In this document: positions 35,301 through 43,902 of the stretch, piece by piece
How the letters are laid out: the number at the start of each line of letters is the position of its first letter
Position numbering within the stretch: position 1 is the first letter of the stretch
Source of the DNA: Pedobacter planticolens
GTDB lineage: Bacteria; Bacteroidota; Bacteroidia; Sphingobacteriales; Sphingobacteriaceae
Reading direction: 5' to 3'
Assembly (NCBI RefSeq): GCF_014172375.1
Contig: NZ_WNXD01000002.1
Span: 248,001-312,000 of the forward strand
Length of the DNA stretch: 64,000 bases
Notes under the pieces: generated by a model
Databases searched by the model: none
Seen by the model: only the letters and a program-made list of their open reading frames with translations
Told to the model about the DNA's origin: nothing
Position numbers and translations under genes: made by a program

Positions 35301-35559
35301 CCGCCTGCACGATGTCCTTCTTCAAAGGGCTCCCCTGCCATTGCACACTCTGCAGAGGCCTGCCCAATCCATCAAAATACTGAATGATCCGACTAGCACT
35401 GTCTACTGGTAGCAAAGATAGGCTGGCGGTTGTTTTATGATCGGCTGATTTTACAACCGTCTCCATCACATAATTACGACCCGCAGTCGGTACCTGGGCA
35501 ATCGCTATCGACATAATCGAAAAAGCAAGTGCAAAGGTTAATGTATAAGTCTTTTTCAT
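32305..35559 (-). CDS. Rhs/YD-repeat core protein, module 3, alpha/beta-hydrolase (lipase-like) tail
   Basis: 1084 aa. Signal peptide (about 1-21, ending SIAIAQ), DUF6443-type N-terminus, YD repeats, and a core end YDYGARFYDPVIGRWNGIDN; note DN and DTDG where the others have DP and DPDG. The tail (about 868-1084) begins DIIVAFTGGPTGGG and carries GYSYGG (Ser near 950), a strand ending LVTVDASDG (Asp near 977 or 980), and GKGVNHGNIP (His near 1062). That order, Ser-Asp-His, is an alpha/beta-hydrolase triad. A Ser/Gly/Asn linker of about 45 residues separates Asp from His, which is unusual. A phospholipase-type activity is inferred. 1376 bp (33947-35322) are identical to module 4. Confidence 0.92.
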   Translation of the reverse strand: MKKTYTLTFALAFSIMSIAIAQVPTAGRNYVMETVVKSADHKTTASLSLLPVDSASRIIQYFDGLGRPLQSVQWQGSPLKKDIVQAVVYDALGREELKYLPYAEQSGNDGSFRASPLTNQSSFYGSGSWDANVAKTAYPFSRTVFEASPLNRVLEQGAPGAVWQPYSGSIGGSGHTVRMVQGANTTGEVALWKVTSSGAETLAPYGAGKLYKGISRDENWSSGKSGTTEEFRDLEGRVVLKRIWETESVSLSTYYIYDDYGNLRYVVPPAVTATSFTEADANFNGYIYGYHYDGRKRLIEKKVPGKGWEYMVYNKLDQLVLSQDSVQRTNNQWLFTKYDALGRVVMTGLYTNAGTWASVQALVDAHVVLWEERDNLGTTYGSGYTNLAFPVSIAYFHSLSYYDDYDFFANTFGQPNGTTQVTAARTMGLPTGTRTTVLGTGTMLLTVNYYDKDGRVVTTKGENHLGGTDVVDNSYNFAGELTASTRTHTANSTTTTIANSFSYDHMGRKIGTKENINSQGEITLNKLEYNEIGQLKQKNLHSTDGTSFYQNTKLAYNERGWLRNNTSAEFSMKLGYDTLSSPQYNGNISAQLWGSGTSFPNAFGYQYDKLNRLTNGTSTGIAMSEVLTYDVMGNIATMSRYDGVTTKVGTYGYSGNQLTGISAGALATGSYYYDGNGNATTDGRNGVTLTYNHLNLPVTATKSGLSLAYTYDASGQKLRKVSSTLGTTDYVDGIQYKNDGTIDFIQTEEGRALNNSGTYTYQYNLSDHLGNVRYSFDIYAGAVRPLQQDNYYAFGKRLGVSGGTNNYLYNGKELQDELGQYDYGARFYDPVIGRWNGIDNKAEKYHQFSPYAYAINNPLSYIDTDGQDIIVAFTGGPTGGGKTVNPNSQDAGSTGKVIRDAQKFADDNGIELHTRVITPGWTSGSSVDNAMGFIKENYTKGQKVVIYGYSYGGDFAVELSEALKKEGIEVNLLVTVDASDGPAQNSTVDTTVPDNVKENLNFYQTSNSGKSSGSQKSSSSSKGSSNSGTSNSPGSNGGPNKAENSKKTKVNNVNKSGKGVNHGNIPDKVTEDVKKRIQQILQPQ

Positions 35560-35591
35560 GAACGTTTTGTTTAAGGGTCGAACCTTATATT

Positions 35592-38500
35592 TTAATAAAC
35601 AACTGTATAATATATTGATGAGCCAAGCAAAAATTCATAGAAGGTCACGGGGTTCCCCGAAGGGTCATTTTCTTGGATAATGGCCTGTGTTGCAATCAGT
35701 GATGATGTCCCGTTCGCCGTGATCGAAGAAGAATTGATCAGGTTGTACATATCATCGACCTCCTCATAGGCCACATTCAAACCACTTACTGAATATGGAA
35801 CAGTACAGGCAGCATCGCTGAAGAACCTGACCACGATATCGGCCTTTGTCCTTCGCAGTGCAATGGTCTGGTTCTCGTAAAAAACTTTGGCATAAACAGT
35901 TGATGTACAATTACCCGTGTTGCCCAAGCTACGCGTACGATAGGTATTGTAGGTCGCACTATATGGATTGTTATCAACCTGCTGCATTAGCTCTACTCCG
36001 GTATAAGAGCCACCAACCGTCTCGCAGGTTTTTACATTGGTATCAGTCCAGTTTGCGGCTGTATTCACGTTAATGCCATAGTTGTACGCCATGTGTTTTA
36101 CAACATCTTCATTTTGGTCTTTGATTGTTTCCAAGCGGCCGTACTTATCGTAAGTATAAAAGGTGGTGAGTCCCTTTGTATCGGTCTGACTGGTCAACCC
36201 AATTAAAGGATCATAGGCGTACGTGGCAACCTGAGCATCCGCTGGCTTGATCAGGACATCATCATAGGCCGAGCCTCCACTAAGCGTGAAACTGCTGCCC
36301 GTATAAGCGGATTCTGCTGCGAGTTGCCATTTACCGCTTGACAGGCGCCAATAGGAAATCACATAGTTCCTTGCGTTTGGCCTTGTCCAGCTAATGCTGG
36401 TATTGGTAGTGTACTTTTTCCCAGTATGAGCAGTCCCTGTTACAAAACCACTTCCGGTGCTCTGCTCAAAACCATTATAATAAAATTCATTGGGTGCGGC
36501 ATGCTGTGCCGCCGCAATAGGGTATTGTCCATTATAGCCCCATTGGTAACTAGCTACCTTGCTTGAATCTGTGGTTAATTTTAAGAGGCTTCCTTTGCTA
36601 TCGTATTCATTGTACACCAGTCGCGTTTCGTAGTGCGGGTCTTTTGTTGATGGAGCAAAAGGTACAAATGAGCTAAGGGTAAGTGGCGAGGAAATCTTTG
36701 TTTGATTAACCTTGTATGGTACAACCAGTGTATCGGTTGTGATGGCATCAATGGACAGTTGATACTGGTTCAAGGACGCACTCAGTACTGTTGTGCCTCC
36801 CACAGTTTTTTTCAGCTGCAGAGTTTCAATTGGTGAAGCTATCCTAAAGTCCTGTTTCATCTTTTGGATGGTAAGGCTTTCGGCATCACTGCCCGAAATG
36901 GTATAATCTATAGGATACGAAAGCTTGGTAATCAACGTATCGCCTTCAGAGTTTACCGTGCTAGTACTACTGAGCTGGAAATGTAAATCGCTATCATACT
37001 TATAATTCGTAAATCTATCAATAAATTTGGTGGTATCAGCGTCATAGTTGCGTTCAGTAGTCGTCGCCAAATAGGGAAAGGAAGTATCAATACTATATGG
37101 TGCAATGATACAGCTTGAACACTTGGTACTAAAGGTCATATTTAAAGATGGATCGTAAGCTATAAATAGCGATCGAGCTGCGCAACCCATCTTTACTGAG
37201 GGCGATGTAGCGAATGCTTTAGATTGATAGGTATTGATGATCTTCTTTACCGGATACAGGATACTCCCCTCTTTTTTATAGCTGGTCTGTTCGAGTAGCT
37301 GCCCTCTTTTATAGTCTTGTGAAAGATAGGGTGCAAAAGGAAATACGGTACTAAAATTGCCAACATCCGCAAATTCCTTGGATGTGCTAAAATGGCTCAA
37401 TGTTTCCCCCTGATTGCTTGCTTGATCAAACAGTTCCCTGACGTATTCATATTCCACGAAGCCCCCTGCCGTGGTTGCCAAAGGGGCATTACTATTTGAG
37501 GTGCGAACCAGGAACAGGGCATTGCCAGATTTAAACACCCCTGATTGCATCTGTGAATAGGGCAGTCCAGTTAGATACTCATATACAGGTGCCGAAGTGA
37601 GTACACCACTCGATTTGGTCGGATCTCCTAGTCTACTGTAGTTGTAGTATTTCGTGGATATCTGCCCAACAAAATCATTTTCTATACTTGCGATCCTCAG
37701 ACCACCGAGGGTTTTGTTTTTATATATCGCCACTGGATTAGGATTACCGTGTATTACATTAGGCCGTCCAGAAACTGCCATATAAACATCTACTTTTGTT
37801 ATGGTATCTGTAAGTGGGATCCAGTTCTTCCAGTTGATGTAAAGTTGGTAATTGCCCGGATCAAATGTTTGGGCAAGCCTTGGAACACCTTGTAGGGGAT
37901 CAAGTGGTGTTAGTGAAAAATCATCGAGGTTCATTAGCCCTACATGCAATTGGATCAGATTGATCGTCGCAGAATCCAGATTAAGTTGCAGATAAAATTT
38001 GAGTGAGGTTTCACTGTCAAGATAAAAAGGTGCTGAAGTTGTCGACCGAGATCGTCCACTTATCTCTGGGTTTAGTGAGTTCACTGTAGCGTAGGTAGAA
38101 TCGCCCAATAGTTTTGGTTCGTTTTGGAAATCCTGCATATAAGCATTGTTGGCCTCATAGTTGAAGGTCTGTGTTCCCCCAGTAGGGTACTTGATCCTTT
38201 TGAGCGAAAATGCCTGCATGCTGGCCTCATCAGCCGAACGGTCGGCTCCATCAAATGCACTGACTCCCGAGGTAGAGGGAGGGATGAGCGAGGTATTCGA
38301 TTTCCCGTTAAAAAATCCCCAGTGATCCTGGTTATACGAGAATCTGGAAGGCAATGCCATGCTCTGGTTGTAAGTAAAGCTATGTATAGCATTCTTTACA
38401 TTTTCCGTACCCAGTTCAATCACCGAATCAAGGCGCAATCTAAGCTGGTCGGCAACAGAGAACAGGTTTGGCGAGGTGGGCAAGCTTTCTGTAGAGGTAA

Positions 38501-39593
38501 AATAGGAAGTGGCCAACCTATATTTTTTAATCGGAACATTCTCATAATCGTATACTTGTATGTACTGGAGTGCCGAATCAGAGGTGGTCAGATCGCTCCT
38601 ATCAAACGGAGCCGGTGTAAAAACAACCTTGCCAAAACTGCCTTCTATCCTGTCCAGCCTCACACCTTTGATATTTGTTGCAGAATAGGTCAAGTCGCTT
38701 GGCGGTATATCAACTGGCGCAGAGGTAGCCAACAGGTCATAGGTAGTTTGACTAGATCGCTGTACATAGTTCACCACATTGGCCTTATAAAAGAGCTCTA
38801 CCTTTTGGTGGTTGGGCGATATCGCTTCTATCAAAAACCAGGAAGAATTGAACTTTCCTCCTTGGTGCCCAGATCCGGCACCTTTATAGACAAAGGTCCC
38901 GTCGTTAGCTTCTGTCGCATTTCTCGTACCTGCCAGATTGGAACCGAATATATATTTGGTGCCATCAGGTGCTAAGATCGTCCAGCGAACAAAACCCTTG
39001 CTGTTTTCAATGGTATAGCTGATCTTAACATCCTGAAGGGGAACAGTGATGCATTTTTTGGTGTCCTTGTCGATAAAGAACTTACCCGACATACCCCCTA
39101 CGTTGAAATAATATGAATCCTGTTCGGTGTCGAGCGCACCAGATTCGTAATCTGTCAGATAGGTATCCATAAAATTTAACGGGTTACTACTGTAGGCACC
39201 TGCTAAAACATCAAATGTTACACTGTTATTGAGATACGATCCTAGGACCAATTCATCGGCAAACCCACGTACCGTTCTGGTCACCACACCTCCAGCATTC
39301 AGACTCCAGCCCAGTCCTACCCATGGCGATACCTCTTCTACTTTTATCCCGCCAGAATTGTAGGACAGGGAGATCGGAATTTTCAGGTCACCCTGCTGTA
39401 CGGTATACAGAGGGATACTGATACTAGGTATTCCCGTATACAGGCTTACTGGCATCTCTGCATATTTACCAAGTGAGGCGGCATTTGGTGATGGCGGGAT
39501 TACAGGTGAAGATGAGGTTGCTACCTGTGAGTAGGCCAGTGGTCCATTGAGAATAAATAGTAGTGACAAAAACAGTTTTAGTTTTTTTTTCAT
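35592..39593 (-). CDS. DUF5977/YD-repeat partner protein, module 3
   Basis: 1333 aa from the ATG at 39593 (an alternative ATG three codons upstream at 39602 gives MLDMKKK). Signal peptide KLFLSLLFILNGPLAYSQ. N-terminal block SPNAASLGKYAEMPVSLYTG, ISLSYNSGGIKVEEVSPWVG, LGWSLNAGGVVTR. YD-type motifs near the end (YDPLIGLTSQTDTKGLTTFY, YDKYGRLETIKDQNEDV). The DUF5977-like region has SLGNTGNCTSTVYAKVF and DIVVRFFSDAACTVPYSVSG, ending YYTVVY. The last ~500 bp are nearly identical to module 4's partner. The gap to the Rhs gene is 32 bp rather than 10. The largest of the four partners. Confidence 0.82.
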   Translation of the reverse strand: MKKKLKLFLSLLFILNGPLAYSQVATSSSPVIPPSPNAASLGKYAEMPVSLYTGIPSISIPLYTVQQGDLKIPISLSYNSGGIKVEEVSPWVGLGWSLNAGGVVTRTVRGFADELVLGSYLNNSVTFDVLAGAYSSNPLNFMDTYLTDYESGALDTEQDSYYFNVGGMSGKFFIDKDTKKCITVPLQDVKISYTIENSKGFVRWTILAPDGTKYIFGSNLAGTRNATEANDGTFVYKGAGSGHQGGKFNSSWFLIEAISPNHQKVELFYKANVVNYVQRSSQTTYDLLATSAPVDIPPSDLTYSATNIKGVRLDRIEGSFGKVVFTPAPFDRSDLTTSDSALQYIQVYDYENVPIKKYRLATSYFTSTESLPTSPNLFSVADQLRLRLDSVIELGTENVKNAIHSFTYNQSMALPSRFSYNQDHWGFFNGKSNTSLIPPSTSGVSAFDGADRSADEASMQAFSLKRIKYPTGGTQTFNYEANNAYMQDFQNEPKLLGDSTYATVNSLNPEISGRSRSTTSAPFYLDSETSLKFYLQLNLDSATINLIQLHVGLMNLDDFSLTPLDPLQGVPRLAQTFDPGNYQLYINWKNWIPLTDTITKVDVYMAVSGRPNVIHGNPNPVAIYKNKTLGGLRIASIENDFVGQISTKYYNYSRLGDPTKSSGVLTSAPVYEYLTGLPYSQMQSGVFKSGNALFLVRTSNSNAPLATTAGGFVEYEYVRELFDQASNQGETLSHFSTSKEFADVGNFSTVFPFAPYLSQDYKRGQLLEQTSYKKEGSILYPVKKIINTYQSKAFATSPSVKMGCAARSLFIAYDPSLNMTFSTKCSSCIIAPYSIDTSFPYLATTTERNYDADTTKFIDRFTNYKYDSDLHFQLSSTSTVNSEGDTLITKLSYPIDYTISGSDAESLTIQKMKQDFRIASPIETLQLKKTVGGTTVLSASLNQYQLSIDAITTDTLVVPYKVNQTKISSPLTLSSFVPFAPSTKDPHYETRLVYNEYDSKGSLLKLTTDSSKVASYQWGYNGQYPIAAAQHAAPNEFYYNGFEQSTGSGFVTGTAHTGKKYTTNTSISWTRPNARNYVISYWRLSSGKWQLAAESAYTGSSFTLSGGSAYDDVLIKPADAQVATYAYDPLIGLTSQTDTKGLTTFYTYDKYGRLETIKDQNEDVVKHMAYNYGINVNTAANWTDTNVKTCETVGGSYTGVELMQQVDNNPYSATYNTYRTRSLGNTGNCTSTVYAKVFYENQTIALRRTKADIVVRFFSDAACTVPYSVSGLNVAYEEVDDMYNLINSSSITANGTSSLIATQAIIQENDPSGNPVTFYEFLLGSSIYYTVVY

Positions 39594-39670
39594 ATCGAGC
39601 ATATTCAGATTTTTATTACAAACTTTGATAAATTGGCTTATGCAATTTAGTTTGACGTGAATTCATTGAA

Positions 39671-40044
39671 GAATATATTTGCCAATAGCACATAACTGTT
39701 GACAAACAGCTTCAATTTGTTGACGAACATGATTTTAAATAAGATGATTTTATCGACATTTTAGGCAGATCGAAACTTGAGCCTTGAAAGGCATGTACCA
39801 AACTAGGTCCAAGAAAAAAACCTAAAGGCCAAAAGGTTTTGGAAGGATTATTTTCGTAAAGTTGTAGACATGTTTAACGACCTTACCCGTCTATAACTTT
39901 ATATCGTTCGTAATCCCTCAGCTATCATTACGTCCAGTATCGAATATAAGTTTTTGGATGAATTAAAACTGTCTTTCAATTTACTTTAAAAACGGAGGCC
40001 CATGGGCTGATTTTTCGACATTTTTTTTTAAGAATTCGGCGCAA
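39671..40044 (-). promoter_or_regulatory. Shared LytTR-type promoter, module 3, with an insertion
   Basis: Plus-strand reading: core gaatatatttgccaat (39671-39686), 14 nt, half-site gacaaac (39701-39707), half-site gacgaac (39722-39728). The outer element, here agaattcggcgcaaaa (40031-40046), lies 310 bp away instead of 75-77 bp. The extra ~234 bp is occupied by dispersed repeat copy 3. Coding-strand half-sites are GTTTGTC and GTTCGTC, 21 bp apart. Confidence 0.7.
39777..39990. repeat. Dispersed repeat, copy 3, inside the module 3 promoter
   Basis: Contains ttgagccttgaaaggcatg, aaccaaaaggttttggaagg-like sequence (39828-39846), cgtaaagttgtagacatgtt and cagtatcgaatataag. It lacks the gacgagac end. 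Flanked by tcgacatttt at 39753-39762 and 40015-40024, a possible target duplication. Confidence 0.65.
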
Positions 40045-40153
40045 AATTGAGAATTTGGTAATGGTCAACTAGATGCAAATGATGAAGTTAATACAATCCA
40101 CATGTTAATTTCAATTATGGAACTCTGACCTATAACAATGAGCAATTCGTTGA

Positions 40154-40683
40154 CTACCAGCTTGAAAACCTTTTGATAATGGATAAACCCAAATCCTTAT
40201 TTTCAAGATGTGCCACCTCTGTTTTCTTGGATTCCTTCTCAAATTCGCTAGGGGTCATTCCTCTGTGCTGTTTAAAATACACCCTAAAATGCTGCGTAGA
40301 GGAAAAACCCAGTTCATAGGCCACCACTTTCACCAGCAAACCCGAATCTGGCAGCAACACTTCCGCTTCCATACAGATCCGTTCCGTCACTACTTCAAAT
40401 ATACCTTTTCCACCATACCATTCCCTACACAACCTATTCAAATGCCTAGAAGAAACAGTTAGCTTTCGGGCATAGAACCGAGCGACCATTGTAGGCGAAA
40501 ATACCTTTTCGGCATATCCCTGAATTCATCTAAAAAGTCCATTTTTTCAGTCAACATACACCCGACTTGCCCTCTATCTTCAAAAAGCCGTAATATCACC
40601 AATGAGAACAACAAGCAAAGCCTTTCCCTATCCGCCCCAAGAGCCAGTTCGGCTTGCAAAATCCCTAATTTTTGTTCAAACAA
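40154..40683 (-). pseudogene. AraC-family regulator, frameshifted
   Basis: Two overlapping minus-strand frames together give a C-terminal AraC-type DNA-binding region. The first (40683-40459) contains LFSLVILRLFEDRGQVGCML, then FRDMPKRYFRLQWSL. The second (40489-40154) continues with FYARKLTVSSRHLNRL and has the two HTH helices (ERICMEAEVLL, VVAYELGFSSTQHFRVYFKQ) and GMTPSEFEKE. The join falls near 40470-40490, where one frame reads into GSMPES and stops. No N-terminal sensing domain is visible before 40683. Best read as a decayed gene; sequencing error or frameshifting cannot be excluded. Confidence 0.75.
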
Positions 40684-40714
40684 AAACCGATCTATGGATT
40701 ATCGCTGTCCAAAT

Positions 40715-41662
40715 TTAAAGAGGTTTAGCCTTTACCTGTCGAGAAAGCACAAAAGCCTTCTTGAACCCATCGAAACGGTAACGGCTTACTAACAGCGGAA
40801 GAGGGATTTCAAAGTCATCCAATAGAATCAAGTTGGCCTGTTTGTTCTTTACCTTTTCATAACCCTTAATTGCCGAAAGGGAGAACATCAGCGAGCGACT
40901 GATTTGATAAAACTCTAATGGATTCAGCAGTTCGGCAAGCTCTTGCATCTTGAGGTCGATGTTGTATTTCCTGCCATCTTTCATCCAAACATAGCCGACA
41001 TTTTCCTCCCGTTCGAAACACAATACTTCTTGTGGTAGCACCATAACCACCTTATTTCCCAACTTGGCCTCAATATTATACTGATAGCCTTCCTGTTTTT
41101 CTCGCATCTGGTAAAATCCATCAAGCTCGCTACTCAACTGATGATTGGCTAATGAACTGGCGAAATAATGAGCGGCAAAAAACCACGCTACATACAGTAT
41201 ATTCAAGGACAAGACCATCCATTTGATGATCGGAAATTCTACGGTCATGTAACCGCTCTTATCAAAATCATTATTGAAGACCCAGAAATATCCTCTAATA
41301 AAAAGAATATCCAACGCCAATACCAGCAGGATTCCTAGTACAAATTGCAACAATACTCTTGGCAACCACGATCTCACCCAATCGTATTTACGGTCCAACC
41401 ATTTTGTTATCCAGTGAACCATCTGAATCAGTAGAAAGGAAGCCACTACACTAAAGGTCAATGCCACCCAATAATTCAATTGATGGAACAGCTGCCAAGA
41501 GGACTTGGACTGGCCCTCCACGGTAATCAGGTGCGCAACGATGATAGAAAGTAATAGGCGTAATGGCCATTTCAGGTAAGTAATAGGCCCAATTTCTTCA
41601 GGATGTAGTGTATTTTTCATAGGCATAGGTAAGGCCAAAAGTATATATTTTTTTTCTTTCAC
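40715..41662 (-). CDS. Membrane-bound LytTR regulator
   Basis: 315 aa. About four N-terminal transmembrane helices (about 31-48, 63-85, 103-128, 150-172), then a coiled linker and a C-terminal LytTR DNA-binding domain (about 195-305) with NKVVMVLPQEVLCFEREENV, MKDGRKYNIDLKMQELAELL and FYQISRSLMFSLSAIKGYEK. The membrane part replaces a receiver domain. It is transcribed divergently from the small gene at 41829. I find no 21-bp half-site pair before it, so it seems outside the regulon of the other LytTR gene. Confidence 0.87.
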   Translation of the reverse strand: MKEKKYILLALPMPMKNTLHPEEIGPITYLKWPLRLLLSIIVAHLITVEGQSKSSWQLFHQLNYWVALTFSVVASFLLIQMVHWITKWLDRKYDWVRSWLPRVLLQFVLGILLVLALDILFIRGYFWVFNNDFDKSGYMTVEFPIIKWMVLSLNILYVAWFFAAHYFASSLANHQLSSELDGFYQMREKQEGYQYNIEAKLGNKVVMVLPQEVLCFEREENVGYVWMKDGRKYNIDLKMQELAELLNPLEFYQISRSLMFSLSAIKGYEKVKNKQANLILLDDFEIPLPLLVSRYRFDGFKKAFVLSRQVKAKPL

Positions 41663-41828
41663 CTCCGCCAGGATACCTTAACCTCCCAAGAATTACCATT
41701 GAACACCCTAAATCTACCATTCACCATAAAACAGGCTTCAATTGTTAAAAAACCGCTTTTTCATCCGCTAGTTTTGACCCAAGCCGTAGCTAATACGAGT
41801 ACGGATCATTCACCTAAAAATCAATATC

Positions 41829-42236
41829 ATGGAAAAATTCCCCTTATCGACAAGCGGTCTACAGGACCTCATCAGCGAAATGCATGCTCTTCCCGATGCC
41901 CAGCTTGGCCAGCAGGCCGAGTCTATTGGAAACGACTTTAGCGCTTGGATCATCGAACATTTTATTCTCGATGAAAGTCAAATCAATTTTCTTCACGCAA
42001 TCGATGAACGATTCATCGCTAGGGCCGCCACTGACTGCAAGTATTTCCTGGGAAATCGCCTACCCATTTCCTTAGTTAAGGAAGCACAAGCCCAGCGAGC
42101 TGAGCCTGAAGAAGGCGAAGATCGTGGCAAATTGCTGGACCTGGATAAAAAGACCAGTTCAAGCTTTTCAGCAGCAAATGGCTTCGCCAGTAGCGAAGAA
42201 TTAATCTTCACCATCAGCTACCAAAACCCAGTATAG
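41829..42236 (+). CDS. Small hypothetical protein next to a LytTR gene
   Basis: 135 aa, soluble, acidic. The N-terminal half is helical (LQDLISEMHALPDAQLGQQ, FSAWIIEHFILDESQINFL) with a conserved-looking LHAIDERFIARAATDCKYFL. The C-terminal half is low complexity (Glu, Ser). No signal peptide. I recognise it only as a type of small protein seen in Bacteroidetes near regulators; no function assigned. First of four plus-strand genes that end at the terminator at 43874. Confidence 0.6.
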   Translation: MEKFPLSTSGLQDLISEMHALPDAQLGQQAESIGNDFSAWIIEHFILDESQINFLHAIDERFIARAATDCKYFLGNRLPISLVKEAQAQRAEPEEGEDRGKLLDLDKKTSSSFSAANGFASSEELIFTISYQNPV

Positions 42237-42298
42237 CACCATACTCACCTAACGGGCTGGCAAGAAAAGATCAGTCAGCCCGTTAAAAACACAAACCC

Positions 42299-42859
42299 AT
42301 GGACCAGAGCACATTGTTCGCAAGACCAAATGAACTTCGGATGATCTCCAGACGTTTCCTCCAGGAGTTCACCGTATCAGCTGAACAGGTTCATTATAAA
42401 AAAGGGCAGCAATGGCTGGCAAGCGGACAACAGTCACGAGATATCCTATTGATCGAGCAAGGAGCAATGGCCTCCAGCCAGCATTATAGGCAAACCAATT
42501 GCATCACTATGCTATGGACAGCTCATGATATCATTTTTTCTGGAGAAAGCTTCTTTCACCAGCAACCCTCCCAGCAAGACATCTGGTTTCTATCCGACAC
42601 GACGGCCTATTCCATCAACCATCGAACCGTCAACGCTCTTAGTGCAAAATACGATGACATGCACTTTATCCTCGCCTATTATCTGGCAGAAGCATTCATC
42701 CGAGCCACTAGACACAGCTTTATGCTCACCTACCACAGTCCTGCAGAAAAACTCGTCTATGCTCAAAAGGAATTCCACAACTCCTTTAACCAATTGACTA
42801 GGGAACAACAAGCCAGTTTCCTCAATATCACTCGACGAACCCTCAGTGATCTACTTTGA
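42299..42859 (+). CDS. Crp/Fnr-like cyclic-nucleotide-binding-fold protein
   Basis: 186 aa. The pattern matches Crp-like proteins of Bacteroidetes: YKKGQQWLASGQQSRDILLI (beta-roll start), a central FSGESFFHQQPSQQDI, and a C-terminal helix-turn-helix remnant (HSPAEKLVYAQKEFHNSFNQ, ASFLNITRRTLSDLL). The HTH seems short and the protein ends right after it, so DNA binding may be reduced. Lies 62 bp after the small hypothetical gene. Effector unknown. Confidence 0.75.
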   Translation: MDQSTLFARPNELRMISRRFLQEFTVSAEQVHYKKGQQWLASGQQSRDILLIEQGAMASSQHYRQTNCITMLWTAHDIIFSGESFFHQQPSQQDIWFLSDTTAYSINHRTVNALSAKYDDMHFILAYYLAEAFIRATRHSFMLTYHSPAEKLVYAQKEFHNSFNQLTREQQASFLNITRRTLSDLL

Positions 42860-42945
42860 CGACATTATTTCCCATCAAGTTGGGCAAACAGTCATAAATA
42901 AAAAATTACGTTGTTGCTAGTTTGGCTTACTAAATCCAATCCAAC

Positions 42946-43380
42946 ATGATAGCCAAAAAATACTTTACATCAGCTATTCAGTGCATTACCTTTCTGCTCA
43001 TCCTTCTATGGACCTATACTGCTCTGAGCAAATGGTCGGATCCTACTTCTTTTAGGTCTTCGCTGTATAAACAACCCTTTAGTAAGCCCTTTTCAGATTT
43101 CATTTTCTGGACCCTACCGCTATCCGAGCTTACCGCAGCTGCGCTGTTGATCTTTAGCGCGACTAGAACCCTAGGATTCTACCTCTCCACCCTGTTGTTA
43201 ACCATCTTCACCTTTTATATCGCAATGGCACTTTTAGGGGTGTTTGAAAAAGTGCCCTGCTCCTGCGGCGGAGTATTGAAAAGTCTGAGCTGGAAACAGC
43301 ACGTATGGTTCAATATCGTCTTTCTTTCCTTATCTATCTATGCAAGTCTGATTGTTTATCGGCAAAAAACTCGAATCTAA
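42946..43380 (+). CDS. MauE/DoxX-like membrane protein
   Basis: 144 aa, four transmembrane segments (about 10-28, 47-68, 72-95, 118-138). The motifs TALSKWSDPTSFRSSLYKQP and EKVPCSCGGVLKSLSWKQHV match the MauE-like family of Bacteroidetes. The Cys pair in CSCGG suits electron transfer or disulphide chemistry in the membrane. It is followed by a DUF6520 gene and faces a TlpA-SusC-SusD operon, a combination I associate with Sphingobacteriaceae genomes. Function inferred only at family level. Confidence 0.85.
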   Translation: MIAKKYFTSAIQCITFLLILLWTYTALSKWSDPTSFRSSLYKQPFSKPFSDFIFWTLPLSELTAAALLIFSATRTLGFYLSTLLLTIFTFYIAMALLGVFEKVPCSCGGVLKSLSWKQHVWFNIVFLSLSIYASLIVYRQKTRI

Positions 43381-43508
43381 AATGGCACCCCTGAGCTCTG
43401 GGAGCTTATAGGTGCCGGTAGCTGCCCACCAGAGCGGCAGATAAATCGTCCTAATCCAAACCCAACTTTTTCGTCCGTTTTTTCAAATGCAAAATAGCGG
43501 TCAGTAAC

Positions 43509-43871
43509 ATGAAAAATCTAAAAAACAAATTGCCACTTTTTGCATTCCTTCTTGGTCTTGCGATCGTGGTCAGTCAAAGTGCTTTTAGACCCATTGGCAG
43601 CAGTAAGCTAGCTGATGTGATCTTCGAGTATAACTCGTCTACTTACACTGAAGGGGCCTATCTGACAGATACCAATTGGGAAGTTACTGAAGATGGTAGT
43701 CAATGCCCAGGTTCTGGGAACATCTGCAAGTTAAGCGTAGATGAGCTCGAACTATCTGGCATCGGTACTATGGAAGAACAACTCGTGGAATTCTTGGATA
43801 ACCAGCCAGGAACCAACGGTGCAACAGACTATATCGAAGACATCGACCATAGAGTAGCAGACAAAGACTAA
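43509..43871 (+). CDS. DUF6520 family secreted protein
   Basis: 120 aa. Leader MKNLKNKLPLFAFLLGLAIV with a signal-peptide-like end (VSQSAF), then a short mature part containing two Cys (DGSQCPGSGNICKLS) and an acidic C-terminus. The leader and the late Cys pair match DUF6520. Mature function is unknown. The stop lies 3 bp before a strong terminator. Confidence 0.75.
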   Translation: MKNLKNKLPLFAFLLGLAIVVSQSAFRPIGSSKLADVIFEYNSSTYTEGAYLTDTNWEVTEDGSQCPGSGNICKLSVDELELSGIGTMEEQLVEFLDNQPGTNGATDYIEDIDHRVADKD

Positions 43872-43873
43872 AT

Positions 43874-43902
43874 AAATAGCCCCAGTGACATTGGGGCTAT
43901 TT
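43874..43902. terminator. Bidirectional terminator between DUF6520 and SusD genes
   Basis: 11-bp perfect stem AAATAGCCCCA/TGGGGCTATTT with a 7-nt loop and T-runs on both strands. It separates convergent genes ending at 43871 (+) and 43903 (-). Confidence 0.9.

Noticed and set aside
39777..40000. Complete insertion sequence with transposase
   Set aside because: The repeat copies are short and encode no transposase; treated as non-autonomous repeats of unknown origin.
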